Below are positions 53,865 to 60,420 of a DNA stretch of 64,000 nucleotides, piece by piece. Within the stretch, counting starts at the first letter, position 1, and each line of letters starts with the position of its first letter. Below the pieces are notes generated by a model. The model worked only from the letters and a program-made list of their open reading frames with translations. It was not told the origin of the DNA and ran no database searches. The translations under genes and the position numbers were made by a program. Source of the stretch: Elusimicrobiota bacterium (GTDB taxonomy: Bacteria; Elusimicrobiota; Elusimicrobia; UBA1565; UBA9628); contig PLZD01000002.1 in assembly GCA_003151975.1 (NCBI GenBank), forward strand, positions 111,894 through 175,893. The letters run 5' to 3'.

Positions 53865-54323
53865 ATGAAAGTGAAGAATTTGTATAGACGGCTACGATTA
53901 ACACTCTTGCTCATTACAATGTCGGGGCCTGTAGGCGCGATTGAAAATGGAGTATTTCAACTCGGCTTTCAGCTTTCGCCAGATGATTCGTGGCATGAAA
54001 CAATCCGAATCACTGACCTTCCAGCATCACCTTCATCTATCACAAGCTTCAAAGTTCATGTCCTGCGACCCGATCGAAAGACCGGCATTCTTAAAGAGAA
54101 AGAGGTCGTTGCTGGAAAGGTCAAGGACGGCATTTTCCAATTTGCAATAAGACCAACTGGGCCAACTTTCATGCATTTCATTGCAAAGGATCAAAAGCTG
54201 GCGGATGGAAGCTATGGTGGTAATGCAGCATGGGCGACAGAAGATAGACCGGACGGCCACCATTACAAATTTACGATGATTCCAGAAAAAACTGGTTCAT
54301 CGGCGAAACTCTCCCATGATTAA
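53865..54323 (+). CDS. Cassette gene 1: exported protein of unknown function
   Basis: 152 residues with a signal peptide (LTLLLITMSGPVGA) and a beta-rich body (FKVHVLRPDRKTGI, YKFTMIPEKTGSSAKL). It is clearly AT-richer than typA and its codon use differs, which fits recent transfer. The ATG is 12 nt after the cassette boundary and the stop is 12 nt before attC, the usual compact cassette layout. No family is recognised. Confidence 0.75.
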   Translation: MKVKNLYRRLRLTLLLITMSGPVGAIENGVFQLGFQLSPDDSWHETIRITDLPASPSSITSFKVHVLRPDRKTGILKEKEVVAGKVKDGIFQFAIRPTGPTFMHFIAKDQKLADGSYGGNAAWATEDRPDGHHYKFTMIPEKTGSSAKLSHD

Positions 54324-54335
54324 ACGAAAGCCGCA

Positions 54336-54410
54336 CGCTAACATCGCGTACAGCGGCCGCGCGCCAGTGAGGATCGCCGGTAGCGCGCGCCGCTGACGCA
54401 GGCGTTGAAC
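54336..54410 (+). other. Integron attC site 1
   Basis: R'' CGCTAAC (54336-54342), 3-nt spacer, L'' arm 54346-54364, 18-nt loop, L' arm 54383-54399, 4-nt spacer and R' GTTGAAC (54404-54410, matching GTTRRRY). The L arms pair as 4 bp, unpaired A50, 6 bp, unpaired C57, 7 bp, i.e. with extrahelical bases on one strand as attC requires. R'' pairs perfectly with the GTTAGCG that opens this cassette at 53852-53858. Confidence 0.88.
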
Positions 54411-54425
54411 GAATCGAGAATCTGA

Positions 54426-54869
54426 ATGACGAGCCCGGGGCTATTCGGCGGCGCTTACTTCGTCTTCGCTGGAATCAGCTTCTTCGCTGGTGCGGATTCT
54501 GATGTTCGCCAGAGAGAAGCGGCCATTCGCGCAACTGGACTCCAACCAAGGATGTTGGATATTGGTCTTTCCTTCGGCCAGGTGAGTGAGTTGACCTATG
54601 AGCTCTGGAACTGGCGAATTGCTGGTGTCGTTGCAATGGTCATTGGTTTCTTTTTCGCTCTCAAGCAGGCTGGCCTACCGGGAGGGCTGGGTTCGCCAGC
54701 CGTCATTTGCATTCTTTCCGCAGGCTTCACTGCTGTGATTGCCAAATGGATTCTATCCTCCTCGATGGAAGTTCGAAATAAAATTCGTAGGGCGGCAGTA
54801 TGGTGCAGCTACTTTTCCTGGGCTGCCATTGCATTCATTCTGTACCTTAAATCTCGTCACCACGCATGA
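54426..54869 (+). CDS. Cassette gene 2: four-span membrane protein of unknown function
   Basis: 147 residues with hydrophobic segments near 5-22, 66-82, 88-110 and 125-142. No motif is recognised; an acidic loop lies between spans one and two. Base composition is lower in GC than the flanks. The ATG is 21 nt after the cassette boundary and the stop 59 nt before attC site 2. Cassette-borne membrane proteins of this size are common and usually uncharacterised. Confidence 0.72.
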   Translation: MTSPGLFGGAYFVFAGISFFAGADSDVRQREAAIRATGLQPRMLDIGLSFGQVSELTYELWNWRIAGVVAMVIGFFFALKQAGLPGGLGSPAVICILSAGFTAVIAKWILSSSMEVRNKIRRAAVWCSYFSWAAIAFILYLKSRHHA

Positions 54870-54928
54870 ATTCTCCAAAACGAAAAACCTGGCAGAAACA
54901 AATAGGCAGGGCTACACTTGGCTAGGCG

Positions 54929-55002
54929 GTCTAACATCGGCTTGAACGGACGGCGGCCATGAGGAGTTCCAGTAGCCGCCGCCGTTCAGCCCGGCGTTAA
55001 AC
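54929..55002 (+). other. Integron attC site 2
   Basis: R'' GTCTAAC (54929-54935, matching RYYYAAC), 3-nt spacer ATC as in site 1, L'' arm 54939-54957, 17-nt loop, L' arm 54975-54991, 4-nt spacer and R' GTTAAAC (54996-55002, matching GTTRRRY). Pairing is 4 bp, unpaired T43, 6 bp, unpaired A50, 7 bp: the same geometry as site 1 with a different sequence, i.e. structural rather than sequence conservation. Confidence 0.9.
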
Positions 55003-55368
55003 GATCCCCAATCTTTTCCGACCCGCGGGCTTGAAGTTCACCTCGACCAAGCAGCCCAACGCCCTAGCCAACCTCTGGACCGTCCGAAGAGTCATGCTGA
55101 TGTCTCCCTGTTCGATGCGCGATACCGCGTGCTGCTTCATCCCGGCCTTGGCCGCGAGTTGCTTCTGGGTGAGATGCCGCTTCTCGCGCAAAGCGTAGAT
55201 CTTCTCGGCGATCAACGCCTCCAGATAATACTTTTCGAACGCTTCTCGAAACTTCGGATCCTTCAAGTCCTTTGCCAACAAGTCAGCGAATCTCACCGAC
55301 CCCTCCAACAGTTCTGCTCGCGTCTTCGGTTCCCTATTCATTCGCTTCCCCCTGATCAGGTCGAACAT
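54997..55368 (-). CDS. XRE/HigA-like transcriptional regulator (possible orphan antitoxin)
   Basis: 123 residues. A helix-turn-helix domain (about 60-115) reads ALREKRHLTQKQLAAKAGMK, HAVSRIEQGDISMTL and TVQRLARALGCLVEVNF, as in HigA-type antitoxins. The ATG at 55368 is chosen because the predicted promoter at 55421-55448 lies upstream of it. The TAA stop is formed by the first three bases after the attC 2 crossover point, so the gene abuts the integration boundary in reverse orientation. No toxin gene is next to it. Confidence 0.82.
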   Translation of the reverse strand: MFDLIRGKRMNREPKTRAELLEGSVRFADLLAKDLKDPKFREAFEKYYLEALIAEKIYALREKRHLTQKQLAAKAGMKQHAVSRIEQGDISMTLRTVQRLARALGCLVEVNFKPAGRKRLGIV

Positions 55369-55420
55369 CGCGGTACCCCCCCGTATAATGCGTTGGAGGG
55401 CCACTTTTGACCGCATTCTT

Positions 55421-55448
55421 AGCATATCACATATATGTGATATTACAA
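55421..55448 (-). promoter_or_regulatory. Promoter and palindromic operator of the XRE gene
   Basis: Minus-strand TTGTAA (55448-55443), 16-bp spacer and TATGCT (55426-55421). A perfect 20-bp palindrome, ATATCACATATATGTGATAT at 55424-55443, fills the spacer and overlaps the -10, so a dimeric regulator bound there would block RNA polymerase. The adjacent XRE protein is the obvious candidate (autorepression). Confidence 0.7.
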
Positions 55449-55501
55449 GGGCCTGCCTAGCCCTTTCTTTATGCCGGCTTTCTTGGGCTGCCATATATTG
55501 C

Positions 55502-55574
55502 ATACGATTGAGGCCCCCACATTGTTCCACACCTCGTCAATACAAGTGGAACTTTTTACCCCCCTCAATCGTAT
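55502..55574. repeat. Nested inverted repeat
   Basis: Outer 12-nt perfect arms ATACGATTGAGG (55502-55513) and CCTCAATCGTAT (55563-55574) enclose inner arms GTTCCAC (55524-55530) and GTGGAAC (55546-55552), the latter followed by TTTTT. It could be a terminator on the plus strand or a small non-autonomous element. Confidence 0.6.
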
Positions 55575-55617
55575 ACTCTTTATGGGCTCCCAAGACTCCG
55601 ACCTCGCCGCCGGCGCG

Positions 55618-55646
55618 TTGACACCTGAGGCAGGGCCTGTTATACT
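55618..55646 (+). promoter_or_regulatory. Consensus promoter of a small structured RNA
   Basis: TTGACA (55618-55623), exactly 17 bp, TATACT (55641-55646). The predicted start is near 55653, 51 nt upstream of a strong terminator. Confidence 0.8.
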
Positions 55647-55652
55647 GTCTTC

Positions 55653-55740
55653 AACATACTCCCTGGCGTTCAGCTGGCAGAACGAAAGGACGTCAGGCGA
55701 ATATATCGGGCTCGCTTCGCGGCGGGCCCGATCTTTTTTT
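55653..55740 (+). ncRNA. Candidate small RNA or attenuator leader
   Basis: About 88 nt between a consensus promoter and an intrinsic terminator (stem ATCGGGC/GCCCGAT at 55705-55732, then TTTTTTT). The 5' part folds as CCTG/CAGG enclosing CGTTC/GAACG with an AGCTGGCA loop, which looks like a tRNA D-arm. The NYN-domain gene starts 24 nt after the T-run, so the unit is either a free small RNA or a leader whose terminator controls that gene. Confidence 0.6.
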
Positions 55741-55763
55741 GACGCGGCCGGGAGATCCTAGCG

Positions 55764-56330
55764 ATGGACCGCGCTGCGATCTTCATTGATGCCGGATATC
55801 TCCTAAACGTCCTCCTGAAGGAGTTCCGCAATTTCGAGGTCGACCTAGGGAGACTCACCGTAGAGCTATCGAAGGGATCAAGTCTACTGCGCGCCTACTA
55901 CTACAATTGCCCGCCCTACCAAAGTAACCCGCCGACGGCAGAAGAGTCCCGGAAGGCCGCAGAAGCTGATTCCTTCTACGCCGCGCTAAGAAAACTCCCG
56001 CGTTTTGAGGTCCGCCTCGGACGATTGGCAAAGAAGTCGTGCAGGAATTGCGGCGCGGTCTCATTGCAGCAGAAGCGCGCCGATCTGATGCTGGGAGTAG
56101 ACCTCGTCAATCTCAGCGCAAGAGCGCAAATCGGCAAGGCCATCATCATCGCCGGCGACAGCGATTTCCTTCCCGCGGTCACTGTGGCAAAAGACAACGG
56201 CGTCCTCATCCATCTCTACCATGGCGGTCCCAAGAATCCGCCGCATCGTGACCTCTTCGAGGCTTGTGATGAGCGCACGCGGATCACACAAGACCTCCTC
56301 GACAGAATCAGAAAGGGGCAGATTCCATGA
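55764..56330 (+). CDS. NYN-domain (LabA/DUF88-like) putative ribonuclease
   Basis: 188 residues of a PIN-like NYN nuclease. The acidic metal site is visible: AIFIDAGYLL (D9), QKRADLMLGVDLV near 110 and IIAGDSDFLPAV near 131. A CRNCG pair near 92 may bind zinc. NYN proteins cleave RNA or act as toxins and in clock output (LabA). GGGAG precedes the ATG. It sits in the accessory island behind a terminator-bearing leader, next to an XRE regulator, so a defence or toxin-like role is possible but unproven. Confidence 0.88.
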   Translation: MDRAAIFIDAGYLLNVLLKEFRNFEVDLGRLTVELSKGSSLLRAYYYNCPPYQSNPPTAEESRKAAEADSFYAALRKLPRFEVRLGRLAKKSCRNCGAVSLQQKRADLMLGVDLVNLSARAQIGKAIIIAGDSDFLPAVTVAKDNGVLIHLYHGGPKNPPHRDLFEACDERTRITQDLLDRIRKGQIP

Positions 56331-56430
56331 GGCCGCCGTGCCGAGGTCCCATCTTTCCTGGGCCCATTGCCGTCGGGGAGTTGCCCCGCCTGCCCAGGAG
56401 CCAGAACCCCGAGGCCGTTAAACTATCGCC

Positions 56431-57609
56431 ATGAACCTGTTGTTGTCTCTCGCCCTGGCTGCGGGCTTGGTCCGTGCCGAGCCTATCGTCAATCCTGGCG
56501 AGCTTGCCGCGCGCGCGCAGACCCCGATCATAACGCCTGCCGCTTTCGCGACGCTGCCGATCGCTTTCTCGACGCTCCCAACCGCGCTCCAACTTCCGGC
56601 GCTCCCCCAGCTCAAGATCGACGCCGTCGCCAACCAGGAAATCCCGCAGGCAAAGACTCCTGAGTCTTCCTTCCAAGGCCTCGACCGCTTTCACCAGTCC
56701 ATCCAAATGTCGGCCAGCAAGGACGGCGGCGGCCCGCAGGACCCCGGCGCTCCTAAATTCTGGGACGGCGCGCACGAAGAGGAGAACGCTAACGAAGAAG
56801 AGCTCGTCTACGTCAATCGCGCCGAGAAAAAGCAGGAGGCGCTCGCTTACGCCCACGCGGAGCGCCCCGCGCTCGATTATCGCAACCATCGCTTCAACAA
56901 AGAGGACGCCGAGGAATTTCTGTCCGAGACCCGCGAGTTCCCGGGCGGCGGCCAAGCCACCGGTCACGAATTGCTGGGACTCTTAATAACGCCCGACGCC
57001 GTGCGCACGGACCACGACTTCGATCCCTCGCGCGTCGAGATGACGCGTTTCGGTAAGTCCGACTCAGACCTGCGGCCCATCTTGGAGGAAAAGGGCATCC
57101 CGGTCTACGCCTATCACGCGTTTCTCGGTCAGGCCTTCAACTACGGCCTCGTCTACCGCGTCAGCGACAACGAGACGCACAAGACCTACCACGGCGTGCC
57201 GCATCCCGTGCGCGAGGCGCTGGGCTACGAGACCGAGGAAGAGACGAAGGCGCCGGCGAAAGCCGCCGATCTCGAGAAGGCCTCAGCCTTCAACGGCGCG
57301 CTGGCAGCACTCGCGCATGAAGCCGAGTCTCTGCCGCCGAAAGAAGAGCTCTTCGAGTTCACCGCCCAGACCGTCGAGGCGGCGATCAAGAGCGGCCATC
57401 TCAAGCGCGACCAACTCTCCGAGGCGTTCGAGAAGCGCTCGCTCTCCATCGATTTTGAAACGCCGACGCTGACCGAGGCGTTGCTGACTTTGCTCGAGTC
57501 CTCTCAGGGAACGCCGTGGTTCGACAAGTCGCTGAACCTGTGCCGCCACGCCGTCGCGGCCGGCGCGCTCAAGCAAGGAAAGTTGGACGAGATCCTCAAG
57601 GATCTCTAG
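56431..57609 (+). CDS. Exported protein with Pro/Ala-rich N-terminal spacer, unknown
   Basis: 392 residues. A signal peptide (LLLSLALAAGLVRA) and a Pro/Ala/Leu-rich spacer (about 17-85) precede a charged body with DYRNHRFNKEDAEEFL, GHELLGLLITPDAVR and VYAYHAFLGQAFNYGLVYRV, then a helical tail. No family is recognised. The N-terminal plan matches the ABC exporter and MscS-like proteins. The ATG is 6 nt after TAAACT. Confidence 0.75.
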   Translation: MNLLLSLALAAGLVRAEPIVNPGELAARAQTPIITPAAFATLPIAFSTLPTALQLPALPQLKIDAVANQEIPQAKTPESSFQGLDRFHQSIQMSASKDGGGPQDPGAPKFWDGAHEEENANEEELVYVNRAEKKQEALAYAHAERPALDYRNHRFNKEDAEEFLSETREFPGGGQATGHELLGLLITPDAVRTDHDFDPSRVEMTRFGKSDSDLRPILEEKGIPVYAYHAFLGQAFNYGLVYRVSDNETHKTYHGVPHPVREALGYETEEETKAPAKAADLEKASAFNGALAALAHEAESLPPKEELFEFTAQTVEAAIKSGHLKRDQLSEAFEKRSLSIDFETPTLTEALLTLLESSQGTPWFDKSLNLCRHAVAAGALKQGKLDEILKDL

Positions 57610-57610
57610 C

Positions 57611-58735
57611 CTACCACCACTTGACCGTCCGCCAACTCGCAGGCCGTCCGGCGTTGTCCCAAACGAGGCCCGAGCGCGGCAGCAAGGTCGTGACCAAGGT
57701 CGCGCCATCCGCTTTCGCTTTGCGAATGATGACGGCAATGCGCTCCTCGGCGTCCTTGCGCAGCCCCTGCCACAGCTTATAGCGGCGCAGAAATTCCAAG
57801 CCCCCGGCGACGAAGGCGAGCACCCAACCAAAAGGGCTCAAAGCCGGCGTGAGACGGCCCGTGAGCATGTTCTCGAGCATGCGCAGGAAAACCGCGGCGA
57901 AATAAGTCACGCCCAGCCAGCGCGCGATCGCGCGCCGCAGCATCGGCGGGCAGAGCCCTGCGATTTCCTGCGCTTCCTCCGGCGTCAGATGGCGCTGGGT
58001 GTAATCGGGACTGCCGGGCGGCGCCTGCCGGGGCGCGCCGTACCAAGGCGCCTCGGCGGCTTTCGCCGGCGCGTGCGCCAGGCGCGCAACATAGAGCACG
58101 CTCCAGTCGCGCCGAGGCAGGCCGCGGATCGAGAAGGCCGCGCGAGACTGCGGAAGAATCTCGACGGCATTTTCGGGCGCCTCGGGCATCGCGAACCGTT
58201 GAACCTCGCCGGATGCGGCGTCTTCGACCCCGAGCTGCACCACGGGCAAAGTGTCGCGCGCCGTTTTCCAGCGCAGCAGGACGGCGGCCCAGCCGCCGAA
58301 GATCGCGACCAGCCAGCCCGCGCCAAGAGGCACATTCAACCAAACCCACGCGGGGTGCGCATCGAGCTGCCAGGCCGCCAGAATCAAAAGGGCGAGGGCC
58401 GAGGCGAAGACGATGCGCAGGCGCGCGGTGTAGCCCGCCAGTATCTCCTGAAAAGTTCCAAGCAAGGCTGGAATGAAGATCGCGGCGCCGAAGCACATCG
58501 CCTCGCGCTCGACATAAGAGTCGCCCATGCGCGTGCCCAAGTAGGCCGCGCCCCCGATGCCGGCCCCGGCGGCGAAAAACGCCGCGCGGCCCATCCAAAG
58601 CGCCGTCAAAAAGCGTCGGCGCGCCAAAGAGAGATCGCGCCGCAGGGCGGCGAGCTCGTCGGCAGACAGAGTTCGCCTGCCCTCAAAAGGCAAGCCGGAG
58701 CAATAGAGGTCCTTGTCGGACTCCGAGGTCTCCAT
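57611..58735 (-). CDS. Multi-span membrane protein, unknown
   Basis: 374 residues. Hydrophobic segments lie near 43-62, 78-95, 105-122 and 130-150, then a soluble domain (about 155-285, with RAAFSIRGLPRRDWSVLYVA) and further spans near 290-345. No motif is recognised. The ATG at 58735 is set by a strong promoter whose -10 lies 6 nt upstream. It converges on the previous gene with 1 nt between the stops. Confidence 0.75.
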   Translation of the reverse strand: METSESDKDLYCSGLPFEGRRTLSADELAALRRDLSLARRRFLTALWMGRAAFFAAGAGIGGAAYLGTRMGDSYVEREAMCFGAAIFIPALLGTFQEILAGYTARLRIVFASALALLILAAWQLDAHPAWVWLNVPLGAGWLVAIFGGWAAVLLRWKTARDTLPVVQLGVEDAASGEVQRFAMPEAPENAVEILPQSRAAFSIRGLPRRDWSVLYVARLAHAPAKAAEAPWYGAPRQAPPGSPDYTQRHLTPEEAQEIAGLCPPMLRRAIARWLGVTYFAAVFLRMLENMLTGRLTPALSPFGWVLAFVAGGLEFLRRYKLWQGLRKDAEERIAVIIRKAKADGATLVTTLLPRSGLVWDNAGRPASWRTVKWW

Positions 58736-58741
58736 CGCGAA

Positions 58742-58770
58742 AGTATAGCCCGCGCCTTTTATAACTGCAA
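58742..58770 (-). promoter_or_regulatory. Promoter of the multi-span protein gene
   Basis: Minus-strand TTGCAG (58770-58765), 17-bp spacer, TATACT (58747-58742), then 6 nt to the ATG at 58735. Confidence 0.75.
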
Positions 58771-58781
58771 GGCGACGACGG

Positions 58782-59081
58782 TCACGCCCGCCACTGGAAG
58801 CGGGCCAAGGGCACGCGGCCGCCGCGCGTGAAGACGACGCCCTCGCGCTCGAGCAGGCCGCGCTGCTCGTCCTCGAACATCGGCTCGGACCGGCCGCTGA
58901 TGCGGCCTTGCGCGTTGATGACGCGATGCCACGGAATGCCGCTTTTCTCGAGAGCGCTGAGCGCGTAGCCGACCAGGCGCGCGCGCCTTGGCAAACCCGC
59001 CAGGCGAGCGACCTGGCCGTAAGTCGCGACTTTCCCGCGAGGGATTTTCTTGACGGCCGCATAGATTGTTTCGAACTTCAT
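58782..59081 (-). CDS. Alkyltransferase-like (ATL) DNA repair protein
   Basis: 99 residues of the O6-alkylguanine-DNA alkyltransferase C-terminal domain: VATYGQVARLAG (helix-turn-helix), ALSALEKSGIPWHRVIN and GRISG. The acceptor Cys of PCHRV is Trp (PWHRV), which marks ATL proteins. These do not transfer alkyl groups but bind alkylated guanine and hand it to nucleotide excision repair. The ATG lies 6 nt after TAGGAT. The gene is divergent from 59117 with only 35 nt between start codons. Confidence 0.93.
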   Translation of the reverse strand: MKFETIYAAVKKIPRGKVATYGQVARLAGLPRRARLVGYALSALEKSGIPWHRVINAQGRISGRSEPMFEDEQRGLLEREGVVFTRGGRVPLARFQWRA

Positions 59082-59087
59082 CGAACG

Positions 59088-59110
59088 ATCCTACCAAAAG
59101 AAGATAAAAT
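59088..59110. promoter_or_regulatory. Back-to-back -10 elements of two divergent genes
   Basis: Minus-strand TAGGAT (59093-59088) serves the ATL gene and plus-strand TAAAAT (59105-59110) serves the gene at 59117; each is 6 nt from its ATG. With 35 nt between start codons, polymerase at one promoter would cover the other. Confidence 0.6.
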
Positions 59111-59116
59111 CAGGCC

Positions 59117-60142
59117 ATGCTCTCGCTTCTGATCTCTTTCTGTGTCCTCGGCTACGCTTCCGCGGAGCAGAGTCCCTGGCCGTCGGGCGCCGCGGGCGAT
59201 CTCGCCTTCGAGAGGAGCGATTTCATGAAGTCGTCGGCTTACCGAATCCCCGACCGCGCCTCGTCGGATTACGCGGAGTCCGGCGCCTACGGCACGGTCA
59301 ACAAGGCCTGGGACAAAACGCATTCGGGCCAATGGTTCATTGAGGAGCAGCGCTACGGCTTCGACGCCGTCGGCGCGGGCCTGGCCTGGGACCGCAAGGA
59401 TCTCGTCGATCGGGGTCTCAAGATTTTCGACTGGGGATTCGCCCAACAGCAAGCCGACGGCTCGTTCCATTGTCCCGACGCCTTTCACAGCACTTCGTTC
59501 TTCATCGAGGCCACCGCGCGCACGGCGCTTTTGCTTTCGGCCTCGAAATATTCGGCAAACTTCGCGCCTTGGGTCGCCTCGGTCAAGCCCAAACTGCTGT
59601 CCGCCGCGCGCTGGATGACCGACCCCAAGGTCGAAAGGAAAGGCCGCGAGAGCAACGCGCCCTACACCCATCGCCGCTATCTCGTCGCGTCGGCCTTGGG
59701 TTTTGTCGGCAAGCTCGACGACGACCCGGCGCTCATCGCTAAATCCCAGGAGTACATTAAGGAAGGCCTCGCGCTTCAAGCGCCCGCGGGCTTCAATCCC
59801 GAGAAGGGAGGCTGGGACAGCAGCTACCACGCTGTCGGCCTGACTTTCGCCATTCGCTATTACACGATCGTCGCCGACGCGGCCACGCGCAAAGCGATGG
59901 AACCCATGATCGACAAGGGTTTGGCGTGGCTTGCGACTCGCGTCACCACCGATGGCTCGGTCGTCGTAACGGGCAACACGCGGACCGGCCTCGGTCAGGA
60001 AATCGGCCGCAACCTCAAGCCGAAAACGATGAGCTACGGCTCTGCTTACCGCGCCTTCGCATACTGGAGCATGCTCAGGGAAGACAAAAAGCTCCAAGAG
60101 ACGGCGGACCTGCTCGCCCGGTACGACAGGTCAAAGCGCTAA
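59117..60142 (+). CDS. Exported alpha/alpha-toroid-like protein, unknown
   Basis: 341 residues with a signal peptide (LLISFCVLGYASA). Repeated helical pairs with aromatic motifs (FDWGFAQQQADGSFHCPDAFHST, HRRYLVASALGFVG, GGWDSSYHAVGLTFAIRYYT) suggest an (alpha/alpha) toroid as in terpene cyclases, lyases and some glycosidases. No catalytic signature is certain. The message is probably leaderless. The modified-peptide operon begins 45 nt downstream; a link between them is not shown. Confidence 0.72.
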   Translation: MLSLLISFCVLGYASAEQSPWPSGAAGDLAFERSDFMKSSAYRIPDRASSDYAESGAYGTVNKAWDKTHSGQWFIEEQRYGFDAVGAGLAWDRKDLVDRGLKIFDWGFAQQQADGSFHCPDAFHSTSFFIEATARTALLLSASKYSANFAPWVASVKPKLLSAARWMTDPKVERKGRESNAPYTHRRYLVASALGFVGKLDDDPALIAKSQEYIKEGLALQAPAGFNPEKGGWDSSYHAVGLTFAIRYYTIVADAATRKAMEPMIDKGLAWLATRVTTDGSVVVTGNTRTGLGQEIGRNLKPKTMSYGSAYRAFAYWSMLREDKKLQETADLLARYDRSKR

Positions 60143-60186
60143 GGAGATTGGGCCAAAAAAAGTCGGTCCCGGACGCCATTTCCCGC

Positions 60187-60215
60187 TGGACTCAGAATCG
60201 GTCATGTGTTATATT
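60187..60215 (+). promoter_or_regulatory. Promoter of the small peptide/MNIO operon
   Basis: TGGACT (60187-60192), 17-bp spacer and TATATT (60210-60215), followed by a leader with a hairpin CTTCAGGAT/ATCCTGGAAG (60225-60254) and GGGAG, a ribosome-binding site 7 nt before ATG 60269. Confidence 0.6.
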
Positions 60216-60268
60216 TGGGCCTGCCTTCAGGATGAGCTTAAACTATCCTGGAAGCCTGGGAGATGAAC

Positions 60269-60352
60269 ATGGAAAAGAATGCCCAAGTCGTGGAGATCAG
60301 AGAGCTCAAGGTCCAAGCGGAGCGCCCGCACTGCGGCTCGGACCTGGCTTAG
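60269..60352 (+). CDS. Candidate RiPP precursor peptide
   Basis: 27 residues: a charged, amphipathic leader-like part (MEKNAQVVEIRELKV) and a short core ending RPHCGSDLA with one Cys and one His, like the Cys-bearing C-termini that MNIO enzymes modify in methanobactin, 3-thiaglutamate and related pathways. GGGAG is placed 7 nt before this ATG, which favours it over the ATG two codons earlier. A terminator lies between it and the MNIO gene, as expected when precursor is needed in excess. I know no named family for it. Confidence 0.65.
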   Translation: MEKNAQVVEIRELKVQAERPHCGSDLA

Positions 60353-60369
60353 CGACGCAAGCCGTCCAT

Positions 60370-60412
60370 GAGAGCCCGGCAGGCGTTCCGGCGGCCGGGC
60401 TCTCCTTTTTTT
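60370..60412 (+). terminator. Intrinsic terminator/attenuator between precursor and MNIO genes
   Basis: Perfect 11-bp stem GAGAGCCCGGC/GCCGGGCTCTC (60370-60380 and 60394-60404) followed by seven T (60406-60412). It ends 8 nt before the MNIO start codon, leaving no room for another promoter, so the enzymes must be made from read-through. Confidence 0.85.
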
Positions 60413-60420
60413 CGCAATCC

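Noticed and set aside
55653..55740. tRNA gene or glutamine-type riboswitch in the small RNA
   Set aside because: Only a D-arm-like hairpin is present, with no anticodon or T-arm, and the conserved GACGGAAGUAGG-type segment of the glnA RNA is not matched.
56331..56430. GTTAAAC at 56418 as the end of another attC
   Set aside because: It matches GTTRRRY by chance; there is no pairing L''/L' arm upstream and the hexamer TAAACT there fits a -10 element better.
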